Source: Cupriavidus malaysiensis
GTDB taxonomy: Bacteria; Pseudomonadota; Gammaproteobacteria; Burkholderiales; Burkholderiaceae
DNA length: 64,000 nucleotides
Assembly: GCF_001854325.1 (NCBI RefSeq)
Contig: NZ_CP017755.1
Span: 434,001 to 498,000 of the forward strand
Reading direction: 5' to 3'
Shown here: in pieces, positions 18,748 to 28,277 of the stretch
Position numbering within the stretch: the first letter of the stretch is position 1
Layout: every line of letters begins with the position of its first letter
Notes under the pieces: model-generated
The model's database searches: none
What the model was told of the DNA's origin: nothing
What the model saw: the letters and a program-made list of their open reading frames with translations, nothing else
Program-made: the position numbers and the translations under genes

Positions 18748-19614
18748 TCAGAACACGATCGAGTTGATGTAATGCATGGCGGCGATGGGCTCGACTTCTC
18801 CCGGCTTGATGCCGTCCATGGCGGGCAGCAGCTTGTTGTCCGCCTCGGTGGCCGGTTCGATGCGCGGGCGGACGTCTTCCACGCCGAGCATGCCGTCCAC
18901 CGTGGCGCCCGCGGCCATCACCGCACCGCCGACGCCCGTGCTGAGATGGTTCGTGACCGAGAGGTAGGTCGGCTTTACGCCCATCCCCAGCGTGAAGGCA
19001 AGTTCGGTGGCCAGCCGTGCGCCGATCTCGTGAGCGAGTTCGTACGAGCTGACGGACACGCCGACACCGGACTTCTTGCCAAGCGAGACCAGCTTGCCTT
19101 CGAGCAGGAACGACACGCCGAATACATCGGCACCGTAGGGGAGCTTGCGCATCAGGAAGGGGCGCGTGTTGTACCAGCGGACCTGGACAATCATCTCGCC
19201 GCGTTCCTTGAAGGACCTGCCATTGCCCCGGTAGCCCTTGATGAACTCTGCCACGGCGCGCGCGTAGTCCTTGCCCTCGCAGCCCTGGGCGCAGGGCAGA
19301 ACCTTCAGCTTCGGCAGGTAGCCGACGAACTCCGACGCGTTGCCCGGTGCCTTGCCGCTCTCCGACATGCCGCGCAGCAGGTCCTCGTTGACCACCTGCG
19401 GCATGTTTTCGCTGGGGCGGAACAGCGCTGGCTTCAACGCTGCCTTGGCCAGGTAAGCCTGCTTGAGCGGATCCTTTTCGGTGGTCACGCCTTCTGGCAG
19501 ATTGGCTTCCGCCGTGGCGGGAGCCGCTGCCACATTCACCTCTTTCGGCGCTTCTTGTGCCACTGCGCTCAGGCCCGCCAAGCCCAGCAGCAGGCTGCTT
19601 GCATACCGTTTCAT
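18748..19614 (-). CDS. exported hypothetical protein
   Basis: 288 aa. A signal peptide (MKRYASSLLLGLAGLSAVAQ) is followed by a proline/alanine-rich stretch and then an ordered domain with CAQGCEG, VRWYNTRPFLMRKLPYGADVF and ELAHEIGARLATELAFTLGMG segments. I do not recognise the family. The Cys pair and signal suggest a periplasmic or outer-membrane location. It is the first of a two-gene unit with the hypothetical gene ending at 18062. Confidence 0.65.
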   Translation of the reverse strand: MKRYASSLLLGLAGLSAVAQEAPKEVNVAAAPATAEANLPEGVTTEKDPLKQAYLAKAALKPALFRPSENMPQVVNEDLLRGMSESGKAPGNASEFVGYLPKLKVLPCAQGCEGKDYARAVAEFIKGYRGNGRSFKERGEMIVQVRWYNTRPFLMRKLPYGADVFGVSFLLEGKLVSLGKKSGVGVSVSSYELAHEIGARLATELAFTLGMGVKPTYLSVTNHLSTGVGGAVMAAGATVDGMLGVEDVRPRIEPATEADNKLLPAMDGIKPGEVEPIAAMHYINSIVF

Positions 19615-19808
19615 CCCTGTGATGTCCTCATCTGCGCCTCGAACGGCGCTATCGTCTTCGACGTGGAACCCGCCGCGCGGCAGATGCTGCGTGCCGTGGC
19701 AGAGTTCCGCTCGTCGCGTTTAACGGCGATAGCGCCGGAAGGCTTTAGCGGGATGGAAGAGCGGGGCGCATGCCGGATTCCAGGTCGCCGAATCCGCTGG
19801 CGACCTGG

Positions 19809-20018
19809 CTACGCTACCGCGTCCTGAGCGAGCTCCACCGCGTAGATGCCGCGCTTGGCCACGCATGGGACCGGCGGGTCGATCGCTCGCACATTCGCCA
19901 GCTCCCAGCACACGTAGCCGGCACTCCATTGCTTGCCTTGGGCGCGGGCTATCTCGGGCGTCCAATCGTGTACGCCTACGATATCGACCACGGCGAGGGC
20001 GATGCCGTTCGGGTCTTC
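19809..20018 (-). pseudogene. C-terminal remnant of an ASCH-domain protein
   Basis: About 70 codons ending at a stop at 19809 retain ASCH-type strands: GIALAVVDIVGVHDWT and CWELANVRAIDPPVPC...KRGIYAVEL. The usual N-terminal half (KTIETR-type core) is missing, and the open frame runs instead into non-homologous sequence toward the LysR gene end. It is probably a decayed gene cut during an earlier rearrangement. Confidence 0.5.
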
Positions 20019-20088
20019 TTGTCCGTCCTGGCGCGGATGGAGCGATGCGTTTCTGCCAGCGGTCCGCGTTCCGTTCGAAAGGACTCTG

Positions 20089-20979
20089 CTATGCGCGATA
20101 GCGAAAGAACTCGATGAAGGCCCGCAACGCCGGTCGCATCTGTCGCCGGGAAGGGTAGTAGATGTGAAAGCCATCGAAGAACGGGCACCAATCCTCCATG
20201 ACTGCAATCAGGCGACCCTCGCGAACGTCGATCGAGACCGATTCCTCAAAGAGGAAAGCCAATCCAAGACCGTCCAACGCCGCCTGCCGCATCAGGGCCT
20301 GCTGTGGAAGGATCAGGTTTCCCTTCACCTCCACACTGATTGCGTGCCCGTCGCGCTCCAATTCCCAACGGTATACGCGTCCGCTCTCGAACCGGCGACG
20401 GATGCAGTTGTGTGCCGCAAGGTCGCGGGGATGTGCTGGCTTGGGATGCTTGGCGAAATAGGCCGGCGCGGCGACGATGAGGCCGCGCCGGGGCCCGCCC
20501 GCGCGCACGGCAATCATGTCGGCCTCCAGGCTTTCCCCGAGCCTGATGCCGGCGTCGCAACCGCTTTCGACGATATCCTCAAAAATGTCCGAGGCACGGA
20601 CATCCAGTTCGATCATGGGATAGAGCGCAGTGAACTCCGGCAGGCGGCGCATGACGAGTTCGTCGGCCGCGAAAAGCGGCATGGTGATCCGCAAGGGGCC
20701 GGAGGGCGCGGCCGCGCCTTCGACCACTTCTGTCAATCCGGTCTCGATCTCGGCAAGCGGCGCGGTTACCCGGCTGAGCAGACGCGCCCCTTCCTCGGTG
20801 GGGCGCGTTGAGCGCGTGGTTCGCGCCAGGAGTCGCAAACCGAGGCTGTCTTCCAGTGTAGAGACCGCATGACTGACTGCCGAGGGCGCGATGCCGAGCC
20901 GATCGGCCGCAGCGCGAAAACTGCCCGTCTCGGCCACGGTCACGAAAACCACGAGTTGGGAAAGCTGTGTTCGATCCAT
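20089..20979 (-). CDS. LysR-family transcriptional regulator
   Basis: 296 aa from the ATG at 20979. The N-terminal winged HTH is complete (FVTVAETGSFRAAADRLGIAPSAVSHAVSTLE) and the effector domain follows, with PLRITMPLFAADELVMRRLPEF and GCDAGIRLGESLEADMIAVRAG of the LTTR substrate-binding fold. It is divergent from an aldo/keto reductase with 106 bp between, an AT-rich stretch (ATCGAAATATTAGATT) suited to a shared operator. By usual LTTR practice it probably regulates that neighbour; the effector is unknown. Confidence 0.9.
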   Translation of the reverse strand: MDRTQLSQLVVFVTVAETGSFRAAADRLGIAPSAVSHAVSTLEDSLGLRLLARTTRSTRPTEEGARLLSRVTAPLAEIETGLTEVVEGAAAPSGPLRITMPLFAADELVMRRLPEFTALYPMIELDVRASDIFEDIVESGCDAGIRLGESLEADMIAVRAGGPRRGLIVAAPAYFAKHPKPAHPRDLAAHNCIRRRFESGRVYRWELERDGHAISVEVKGNLILPQQALMRQAALDGLGLAFLFEESVSIDVREGRLIAVMEDWCPFFDGFHIYYPSRRQMRPALRAFIEFFRYRA

Positions 20980-21085
20980 TGATCGAAATATTAGATTAAG
21001 CCAATCTCTATTACAGCACTTATCATCGTTGTTCGCCTCATTTAACCTGCGTTCATCACAAACCCAATGCAAACAGGAACGCCTT

Positions 21086-22081
21086 ATGGAGCATCGCAAG
21101 CTCGGAAAAATTGAGGTCTCGGCCATTGGCCTGGGCTGCATGGGGCTGAGCCAGGCCTATGGTGTGCAAGATGAGGCGGCTTCGATCCGGACGCTACATC
21201 GGGCGATCGATCTCGGCGTCACCTCGTTCGATACCGCTGAGGTCTACGGCCCGTACCGCAACGAAATCCTTTTGGGCAAGGCGCTCAAGACTTATCGCGA
21301 GCGGGTGGTCATCGCGACGAAGTTCGGCTTCACCTACAGCCGCGATCGAACCGATTTCGGCGAGATCACGGGAACGGATGGCAGGCCTGAGAACGCCAAG
21401 GCTGTAGCCGAGGCCTCGCTGAAGCGGCTTCAGACCGATGTGATCGATCTGTATTACCTGCACCGCGTGGATCCAGCGGTGCCGATAGAGGATAGCGTCG
21501 GCGCGATGGCCGATCTCGTGACAGAGGGCAAGGTGCGCATGATCGGCCTTTCCGAAGTCTCTGCCGAGACGCTGCGCCGCGCTCATGCCATCCATCCGAT
21601 CGCTGCCCTGCAGAGCGAATACTCTCTCTGGACCCGTGATGTCGAAACGAACGGCGTTCTTGAGGTCTGCCGAGAGCTAGGTATCACCTTCGTCCCGTTC
21701 AGCCCGTTGGGGCGCGGCTTCCTGACCGGCAAAGTGCCCGCCGCAGCCGAACTGGAGCCGGGAGATCTCAGACACAGCCTGCCGCGCTTCCAGCCTGGCC
21801 ACATCGAGGCGAACCGGCGACTGGTCACGGTGATCGAGGAAATCGCAGCGGCAAAGGGGGCAAGCGCTGCGCAAGTCGCCCTCGCCTGGGTGCTGGCACA
21901 GGGGAACGATATCGTGCCTATTCCAGGTGCGAAGCGCATCGCGCATCTGGAGCAGAATGCCGCGGCTGTCGATCTCGCTCTGACCGCGGGGGAGTGCGCG
22001 CAGTTGGAGGCGACATTTACTCCCGAGAACATCTCGGGTGGCCGGTACCCCGACGTGTTCGAGGCGATGGCGCAGAAATAA
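21086..22081 (+). CDS. aldo/keto reductase
   Basis: 331 aa, AKR13-like (YajO/YdbC-type) TIM barrel. The catalytic tetrad is in place: D in SFDTAEVYGP, Y in the same motif, K in IATKFGF and H in YYLHRVD. The NADPH-binding region includes IPIPGAKRIAHLEQN, near VPIPG. It reduces carbonyl compounds in the cytoplasm. The gene is divergent from the LysR gene, with AGGAAC about 6 bp before the ATG. The following 250 bp to the next gene hold no clear ORF. Confidence 0.93.
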   Translation: MEHRKLGKIEVSAIGLGCMGLSQAYGVQDEAASIRTLHRAIDLGVTSFDTAEVYGPYRNEILLGKALKTYRERVVIATKFGFTYSRDRTDFGEITGTDGRPENAKAVAEASLKRLQTDVIDLYYLHRVDPAVPIEDSVGAMADLVTEGKVRMIGLSEVSAETLRRAHAIHPIAALQSEYSLWTRDVETNGVLEVCRELGITFVPFSPLGRGFLTGKVPAAAELEPGDLRHSLPRFQPGHIEANRRLVTVIEEIAAAKGASAAQVALAWVLAQGNDIVPIPGAKRIAHLEQNAAAVDLALTAGECAQLEATFTPENISGGRYPDVFEAMAQK

Positions 22082-22330
22082 GCCACGGTCGAGCGTCGGC
22101 GGGCGCACGAGAAGGCCACTTCCAAGGTCGCGGTGAGCCGGTCGGCCAGGGAATCACCCGGCTCCCGCGAGTTTTTCCAAGAGCTCGATGCAGGAGCGGA
22201 AGAAATCGTGCTTGCGCCACGCGCGGCTTGCACTACGCTTTAGCAGGTTCGCGCCACGCACTTTCTGCGTCCCCTCCAGAGGGCCGCTTCCTGATCGACC
22301 CTGGCCACTGCGCCCCGAGAGAAAAAGACC

Positions 22331-23239
22331 ATGCGAAAACTGTTTGCCGCCGTCGTCCTCTTGCTTGCCATCACCCAGCCTGCGCAAGCCCAGGTGAAGC
22401 CGTATCCGCCAGGATTCCGTCACCAGAATATCCAGACCGACGGGGCTACCCTGTTTGTGCGCGTCGGCGGCAGCGGGCCGGCGGTGGTATTGCTGCACGG
22501 CTTCGGCGATACCGGCGATATGTGGGCACCCCTGGCCGCCGAATTGGCTCGCACGCATACCGTGGTGGTTCCGGATCTGCGCGGCATGGGACTGTCATCA
22601 CACCCCGAAGGCGGCTATGACAAGCGCACACAGGCGGCCGACATCCGCTCGGTGCTGACGCAATTGAAAATCGACCAGTCCGATGTGGTCGGCCACGACA
22701 TCGGCACCATGGTGGCCTATGCCTATGCGGCGCGCTATCCGGACAAGACGACGCGCCTGATCGTGATGGACGCTCCGGTGCCGGGGGTGCCGCCGTGGGA
22801 ACAGATCGTCCGCATGCCCGCCCTCTGGCATTTCTCTTTCGGCGGCCCGGATGCGGAGCGGCTGGTGAAAGGCCGGGAGCGGATCTACCTGGACAGGTTC
22901 TGGAATGAATTCGCAGGGGATGCCTCGAAGATCGACGAGGCGACGCGGGTTCACTATGCCCGGATCTATGCGAAGCCGGGCGCCATGCATTCTGCCTTTG
23001 CGCAATTCTTGTCGATTCCGCAGGACGCCGAGGATAATCAGAAATCGCTGGCCACCAAGCTGCCCATGCCGGTGCTGGCAATCGGCGGTGAAAAGTCCTT
23101 TGGCCAGAACGAGGCGATCGTCATGCGCAATGCCGCCAGCAATGTGCAGGAACTGGTGATTCCCGATGCCGGCCATTGGCTGATGGAGGAGCAGCCGCAC
23201 GCCACGGTGGGCGCGGTGGTGAAGTTCCTCGCGCCATAG
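22331..23239 (+). CDS. exported alpha/beta hydrolase (epoxide hydrolase-like)
   Basis: 302 aa with a cleavable signal peptide (MRKLFAAVVLLLAITQPAQAQ). The core matches the epoxide hydrolase/haloalkane dehalogenase branch: LLHGFGDTGDMWAPLA, VPDLRGMGLSS, and nucleophile D in VGHDIGTMVAYAYA in place of Ser. The late histidine is in PDAGHWLMEEQP. An aspartate nucleophile with a periplasmic signal suggests hydrolysis of an epoxide or similar ester-like substrate outside the cytoplasm. It is monocistronic. Confidence 0.85.
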   Translation: MRKLFAAVVLLLAITQPAQAQVKPYPPGFRHQNIQTDGATLFVRVGGSGPAVVLLHGFGDTGDMWAPLAAELARTHTVVVPDLRGMGLSSHPEGGYDKRTQAADIRSVLTQLKIDQSDVVGHDIGTMVAYAYAARYPDKTTRLIVMDAPVPGVPPWEQIVRMPALWHFSFGGPDAERLVKGRERIYLDRFWNEFAGDASKIDEATRVHYARIYAKPGAMHSAFAQFLSIPQDAEDNQKSLATKLPMPVLAIGGEKSFGQNEAIVMRNAASNVQELVIPDAGHWLMEEQPHATVGAVVKFLAP

Positions 23240-23303
23240 TGCCAGGCCTGGTGTTTCGATGCCACACCGGACGCCACCTTATGTCACCTGACTGCGGCGG
23301 GAT

Positions 23304-24437
23304 CTACACGACGCTCGTCTTCACAAGGTTGCGCCCGGCGCCCTTCGCCGCATAACAAGCCGTGTCCGCCGTCTGTATCCAGGCATCCCAGGTGCCGCCT
23401 TTCTGGCCGCTCCAGGCCACACCGATACTGACGGTGACACTGATGCGCGCGCCATCGATGACAACCGACATGGTTTCGATTCGATGGCGCAGCCGCTCGG
23501 CGACCGCCCTGGCGCCTTGCGCATCGACATTCGGAAGAAAGAGCACGAACTCCTCGCCGCCGAATCGCGCCAGGACATCTCCCTCCCGCAGCGCATCCCG
23601 GACCGCTCTGGCAACCGACCCCAGCACATGGTCACCCACAGGATGGCCAAACCTGTCGTTGATCTGCTTGAAGTGATCCACGTCCAGGATCGCCAGAGCG
23701 CTGTTTGCCAGCGGTGCTGCGGGAAGGCGCGCGAGGAACCACCGGCGGTTGCCGACGCCGGTCAGCGCATCGGTGTCGGCTGCCAGTTGAAGGCCCGCCT
23801 CGCGCCGCTCCCGCACCAGTGTCACCACCAGCAGCGCAATCCAGAAATTGACGAAAATCTGAAGAAAAAAAGCCGTGGCAAAGTCAAATGCCGATGGAAT
23901 ATCGAAAACGATGCAGACGAGGCGCACCGCATAGATCAGCGCACTCACCAGCAGGCACGCAGCCAGCGGACGGCGCGCAGGCAGGGGCTCGTTATGCCGG
24001 TCCAGCCATATCTCGACTGCCGAAGCCGCCAGGAATGTCACTGCGGTCAGGTGAAAGACGCTTGCCCGTCGAGCATCGACGAGCGGGAATCCTGAGACGA
24101 TGCCAAGGGCGAACCATGCCGCCGGCACGAGTATGACAATCCAGTAAAGGCTGCGGCGGCGGCCGCTCAGGCGCCGCATGCCGTCCCAGAGCAGCGGATA
24201 GGCGACCGTGCCCAGGACCAGGCTCAAATGCGTCCACAGCCAGAGCGGTAATGCGGCACGTTCTCCGAATGCGGCCAGTACTGCACCGATTGCCAAGGTA
24301 ATCAAGGCAATGGCGAGGCGCCCTAAGCCGATGCGCCGGGCGGTACGCTTGCGGCTATGCAGGATTGCCGCAGCGCCTGCCATCAACGAGGTAATGTGCA
24401 GGAGAATAATGGTGCCCAGATCCAAAGTCAGGTGCAT
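23304..24437 (-). CDS. membrane-bound diguanylate cyclase
   Basis: 377 aa. Six or seven hydrophobic segments fill residues 8-205, then a GGDEF domain from about 217: DALTGVGNRR, DVDHFKQINDRFGH, active-site loop GGEEF (293-297) and the inhibitory RxxD at R284-D287 directly before it. It makes cyclic-di-GMP with product feedback, controlling sessile or motile behaviour. The membrane part has no named sensor motif. It converges on the alpha/beta hydrolase gene. Confidence 0.92.
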   Translation of the reverse strand: MHLTLDLGTIILLHITSLMAGAAAILHSRKRTARRIGLGRLAIALITLAIGAVLAAFGERAALPLWLWTHLSLVLGTVAYPLLWDGMRRLSGRRRSLYWIVILVPAAWFALGIVSGFPLVDARRASVFHLTAVTFLAASAVEIWLDRHNEPLPARRPLAACLLVSALIYAVRLVCIVFDIPSAFDFATAFFLQIFVNFWIALLVVTLVRERREAGLQLAADTDALTGVGNRRWFLARLPAAPLANSALAILDVDHFKQINDRFGHPVGDHVLGSVARAVRDALREGDVLARFGGEEFVLFLPNVDAQGARAVAERLRHRIETMSVVIDGARISVTVSIGVAWSGQKGGTWDAWIQTADTACYAAKGAGRNLVKTSVV

Positions 24438-24507
24438 ACGGCCCCTTCGGTTGCCAATACACGAATTATCGAAGAAGCATTTTCCAGGACGATGACCTGC
24501 GGCGCGA

Positions 24508-25782
24508 TCAGGAAGTGAGAAAGCTTACCCGTACCGTCAGGTAGAGCGCGGAGATCGCCAGCGTCGCGAGCGTGACTGGAATACCAATCCTGGCATGACG
24601 ACGCCAATCGATGCGGACGTTCCGCCTGGCCGCGGCATCCACCACGATGATGTTCGAGATACTGCCGGCGATCAGCAGATTGCCCGACAGCGAGCTCACC
24701 AGTGCCAGCAGCGGCCCGGCCATCTCGTGGTGTGCCAACGGCAGCAGCAACATGACAGCCGGCACGTTGGAGACAAGGTTCGACAGCACAAAGGTTGCCC
24801 CGAACAGCGGGGCCAGCTGGTCGAGATGCAGCCCTGCACGCGCGAGATCGCCGATGACTTGTGACGCCACGCCGGACTGCTGAATGGCATGGTTGACGAC
24901 GAAGAGCGCCATGAACAGGACCAGGAGTTCCCAGTCCACCAGGCCGAGCGTTCGCGTGGAGTGCATCTTCCTGCTCAGGAGCAGCACGCCTGCGCCGATC
25001 AGTGCCACTTGCTCGCGCGGCCATGGGCCAACCAGGAAGGCGATCAACAGCACCGCGGCAACCATCAGGCCCTTCGCCGTCTGCCAGCGATCGAGCGGCA
25101 CGCCGTTGCCGCGATCGGCCGCACCATCGGCCACACCATCGGACGTTCCCGCCGGGGTGGCGGGCGCCGGCGCGGCCCCCTCCCATCGGCCTCTCACCTG
25201 CCAGGTGATCAGCGCCCACGCGGCAAGCAGGCCAAGGCCCACCGGGATCGCCGCCTCGGCGATATAGCCGAAGAACGGCAGGCGCAGGGTCTGTCCGATC
25301 AGCATGTTCTGCGGGTTGCCGATCAAGGTGGCCGCGGAGCCGATATTGGCCGAGCAGGCCAGGCCCAGGAGATAGGGCACCGGATCCAGGCGCCGTCGCT
25401 GACAGGCTTCGATCAGCACCGGCGTCACGGCCAGGCAAACGATATCGTTGCTGAATACCGCTGATAGTGCCGCGACACCGAGCATCAGCGCCGCGAGCAG
25501 ACCGGCCGGCCGATAAGACCACGCAGCGAACCGCTGTGTGGCCCAGTCGTAGAAGCCGCCGAGGCGCATCTGCGCGGACACCACCATGAAGGAGAACAGC
25601 AAAATGATGGTCGGCAGGTGAATGGAGCCTGCTGCGGCCTCCAGGGGCACTGCGTCAACGCCGATCAAGGCAATCGCGCCAAGCAATGCCACGCCCGTCC
25701 GATCCAGTTGAAAGAACGGCAGCCCGCCGAGAATCATCCCCAGGTAGACAAGCAGAAAGATTCCTACGATGGTGGCAGTCAT
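24508..25782 (-). CDS. ArsB/NhaD-superfamily (CitMHS-type) ion permease
   Basis: 424 aa with about eleven membrane segments. Family marks are the paired hairpin motifs LSAVFSNDIVCLAVTPVL and SANIGSAATLIGNPQNMLIG in the first half, repeated as LSNLVSNVPAVMLLLPL and SGNLLIAGSISNIIVV in the second. The cytoplasmic loop at about 205-240 is Ala/Pro/Gly-rich. Members move anions such as arsenite, citrate or sulfate, or exchange Na+/H+; there is no ars or cit context here, so the ion is not assignable. Confidence 0.85.
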   Translation of the reverse strand: MTATIVGIFLLVYLGMILGGLPFFQLDRTGVALLGAIALIGVDAVPLEAAAGSIHLPTIILLFSFMVVSAQMRLGGFYDWATQRFAAWSYRPAGLLAALMLGVAALSAVFSNDIVCLAVTPVLIEACQRRRLDPVPYLLGLACSANIGSAATLIGNPQNMLIGQTLRLPFFGYIAEAAIPVGLGLLAAWALITWQVRGRWEGAAPAPATPAGTSDGVADGAADRGNGVPLDRWQTAKGLMVAAVLLIAFLVGPWPREQVALIGAGVLLLSRKMHSTRTLGLVDWELLVLFMALFVVNHAIQQSGVASQVIGDLARAGLHLDQLAPLFGATFVLSNLVSNVPAVMLLLPLAHHEMAGPLLALVSSLSGNLLIAGSISNIIVVDAAARRNVRIDWRRHARIGIPVTLATLAISALYLTVRVSFLTS

Positions 25783-25987
25783 TTGGCAATGCGCATCATG
25801 CTTCCGGGGGTAATCGCAGCAGAGGCTATCGCGATTCCAAGACACTGGCAACCGCCCCAGATTCCGTCGGTACGGCGAGGCTGATTGGCAAGCCAGCGCC
25901 GCCTGGCAACCCGCCCGAAGCCGGATCCGGCTCGTCGTGCCACCGGCACGCCAAGACGAAGTCTGTCAGTACCACGCTGGACTCCGG

Positions 25988-27346
25988 TCATGGTGATCCC
26001 GATGGGCAAGCCGTCGTTCTTGCGGCTTCGGTTCGCTCCGGCTTTCCCTCGAATGTCCCGATCAGCGCATCCCCGTGCCCGGCGAGCGGAGCGCCTGCCG
26101 AGCCGGGCGGATGCATTCGGGAGAGAAGGCCGAAGCGACAGGTCAGTAGTCCGATCGCGGCAACGATGCCCAAGGCGACGAACGCCACGCTATAGCCGAA
26201 GCGATGCGCGATCCAGCCGGCCAGCGCGGGACTCATGGCTGCCCCCGCGCCTTGGATCGCCATCACCGCGCCAAGTCCTGCATTGACGTGTCCAGTACCC
26301 CGCAGCAGGCAGGCGACGAGTCCAGGCAAGGCGACGCCCAGCAGGCCCGCGCCGATTCCGTCGAGGACCTGCACCGGAATCAATGCCCATGGCGACTCCC
26401 AGCAAGCGGCGACCAGCCCGCGCAAGGGCAGGGCCGACAGGGCGGCGATGATCAGGGCCCGGTACCCGTGCCGGCCGGCGTGCCGTCCGGCCCAAAGCGC
26501 CGCGGGAATCATGACCAACTGTGCCACGATGACGATCGATGCCGTGAAGGCGCTGGGGTCCCCCAGTCCGCGCGTGACGATCGACTGCGCAAACAGGGGC
26601 AGCATCGCGGCATTGCCCAGATGGAACAGCAGCATGGTGATCGCGAGCAGGCCCAGCTCGCGCGAATCCGTCAGCACCCGCAGGATGGACGGCGCAGGGC
26701 TGCGTCCTTGCTCCGGCTGCTCCGGCTGCCTGGATGCGGGGCCACCGCCACGGGCCCGCTCATGATCGATGTCCTGTGGATGGATCCTCCACAAGCAGGC
26801 AAGCGCGGCGCATCCCATCAGGGCCATCAAGGCGAACACGGCTGACAGCCCCCAGCGGTAGCCGGCCAGCCCGGCCAATGCCGCCGCAACCACGTTGCCG
26901 GCATGGTTCCAGGCCTCGTTGGTGCCGAGTTGCCGGGACACGTCCCTCTGCTCGACGATGCCCAAGGTGATGCCCATGACGCCGGCACCCATCAACGCGC
27001 CGAACGCACCGGACACCACCTGGGAGGCGATGGCGACGCCGAACGACGGCACCCTCCACAGCGCCGCCGTGGCGAGCATGAGCGCGATGGTGCTGCCTGC
27101 CAGCAGCGTCCGCTTGCGGCGCGACGTGTCGACCCATGCGCCCATCGGCGTGATCGCCAGCATGCCGGCGACGCCGCCGGCGGCCATCACGTAGCCGATG
27201 TCATCGGCGCGCCAGCCATGGCTGGCCAGCAGCACGCCGAGGAAGGGCCCCAGGCCGTCGCGGACGTCGGCCAGGAAGAAGTTCAGGCCGGACAGCCAGC
27301 TGCGCGAACTGGTGTGCGCCGTGGGGAGGGTTGGTGTTGCCATCAT
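25988..27346 (-). CDS. major facilitator superfamily transporter
   Basis: 452 aa, twelve predicted membrane helices. The first loop motif is GAWVDTSRRKRTLLAG, an MFS signature variant (G-x3-D-x2-R-R/K). The ADVRDGLGPFLGVLL start places it with the small group of MFS proteins often annotated as unknown-substrate exporters. The central loop holds a QPEQPEQ repeat. The gene carries two successive ATGs (27346 and 27343). It has no partner genes; the region between it and the permease gene (25783-25987) is empty. Confidence 0.87.
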   Translation of the reverse strand: MMATPTLPTAHTSSRSWLSGLNFFLADVRDGLGPFLGVLLASHGWRADDIGYVMAAGGVAGMLAITPMGAWVDTSRRKRTLLAGSTIALMLATAALWRVPSFGVAIASQVVSGAFGALMGAGVMGITLGIVEQRDVSRQLGTNEAWNHAGNVVAAALAGLAGYRWGLSAVFALMALMGCAALACLWRIHPQDIDHERARGGGPASRQPEQPEQGRSPAPSILRVLTDSRELGLLAITMLLFHLGNAAMLPLFAQSIVTRGLGDPSAFTASIVIVAQLVMIPAALWAGRHAGRHGYRALIIAALSALPLRGLVAACWESPWALIPVQVLDGIGAGLLGVALPGLVACLLRGTGHVNAGLGAVMAIQGAGAAMSPALAGWIAHRFGYSVAFVALGIVAAIGLLTCRFGLLSRMHPPGSAGAPLAGHGDALIGTFEGKPERTEAARTTACPSGSP

Positions 27347-27482
27347 CGGTTCTTAGTTCAGCGGTCCTTTGAGCACGAAGAAGGCGCACAGGCAGATGAA
27401 GCCGAAGCCCGATCGGCGGGAACGCTGCGCCGGGCCGGAGCGGGCATCCGCCGCGCCGGCCCGGGACACTGGGGGCTTGTGC

Positions 27483-28169
27483 TTACGGCACGCGGTCGTA
27501 GAGCGGCTGCAGGGCGGACAGGGTGGTGCCCATGCTGACGGCCTCCAGTGAGGTGCCGAACGCATTGCGCGTGCCCAGTCCGGAGGCCGCGAACGGCGCG
27601 CCCGCCTGCACGGAAAGGCGCAGGCTCTCAGGCGGGAAGCGCACGATGGTGCCGTCGCTCAGGATGACGCCGTTGGCTTCGCCCCGCGGACCGGTGAGGA
27701 CGGTCTCGACGCGGCCTTCCGCCTGCAGGGGCTGCAGGCGCTGGGCGCGCAGGTGCGGCGGCAGGACGCGGCCTTCGCCTGCCGGCGGCGGCTGGTCATA
27801 CACGGTGCGCCCGTTGCCGGCGTGGACGATGGCGTCAGCCCTGACCGTGCCCCGCGCTTCGGCTCGTCCGATGACGCGGACAGTGTCCCCGACCTTGACC
27901 GTGGCCGTGAGTGCATCGGCCATATGCGGCGGAAACTTGGCGATCGTTCCGTCGCTCAGGCGCAGTCCGTCGACCTCGCCGTAGGGATTGGTGAGCATCC
28001 GCTGGACCTGGCCTTCCACCGCGTACTGGCCGATCAGGCCAGGGGCATCCAGCCGCTGAGGCGGTGCCGGCGGCAGATGGGGGGCGGGGCCGGGCGGCAT
28101 GGCATGCGCGGGCAGACTGCACAGGCCGAACACAAGCGCCGCGGACATGGCGAGGAAACGCGTAGACAT
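27483..28169 (-). CDS. exported protein with two internal DUF-like beta repeats, sigma-54 dependent
   Basis: 228 aa. Signal peptide (MSTRFLAMSAALVFGLCSLPAHA), a proline-rich linker, then two homologous modules of about 85 residues. Each contains V-x-x-x-L-T-x-P-x-G-E-x-x-G-x-x-L-S-D-G-T-I-x-x-F-P-P: LSDGTIAKFPPHMADAL and LSDGTIVRFPPESLRLS. This resembles the OB-fold-like repeats of small periplasmic proteins with no set function. A sigma-54 promoter lies 43-57 bp upstream and an NtrC-type regulator is encoded just behind, so it is probably a direct target. I see no catalytic motif. Confidence 0.72.
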   Translation of the reverse strand: MSTRFLAMSAALVFGLCSLPAHAMPPGPAPHLPPAPPQRLDAPGLIGQYAVEGQVQRMLTNPYGEVDGLRLSDGTIAKFPPHMADALTATVKVGDTVRVIGRAEARGTVRADAIVHAGNGRTVYDQPPPAGEGRVLPPHLRAQRLQPLQAEGRVETVLTGPRGEANGVILSDGTIVRFPPESLRLSVQAGAPFAASGLGTRNAFGTSLEAVSMGTTLSALQPLYDRVP

Positions 28170-28211
28170 GGAGAAACTCCTTGGGTTGGGATAAACGCCA
28201 CAAGCTGTGGC

Positions 28212-28226
28212 GCAAGCACCATGCCA
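28212..28226 (-). promoter_or_regulatory. sigma-54 promoter upstream of the exported repeat protein
   Basis: Minus strand TGGCAT-N5-TTGC (N5 = GGTGC), matching the RpoN consensus TGGCAY-N5-TTGC. Transcription would start near 28200, about 30 nt before the ATG at 28169. A short dyad GCCACA-AGC-TGTGGC (28197-28211) overlaps the start region. Confidence 0.8.
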
Positions 28227-28277
28227 ACCAGGAGTTGCAATGAAATCAAGGGTTTGCGCGGAAGCCACGGGACGGAC

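Noticed and set aside
22150..22245. Possible C-terminal remnant of a regulator (AWRKHDFFRSCIELLEKLAG on the minus strand)
   Set aside because: Only about 30 residues look protein-like and no family could be named.
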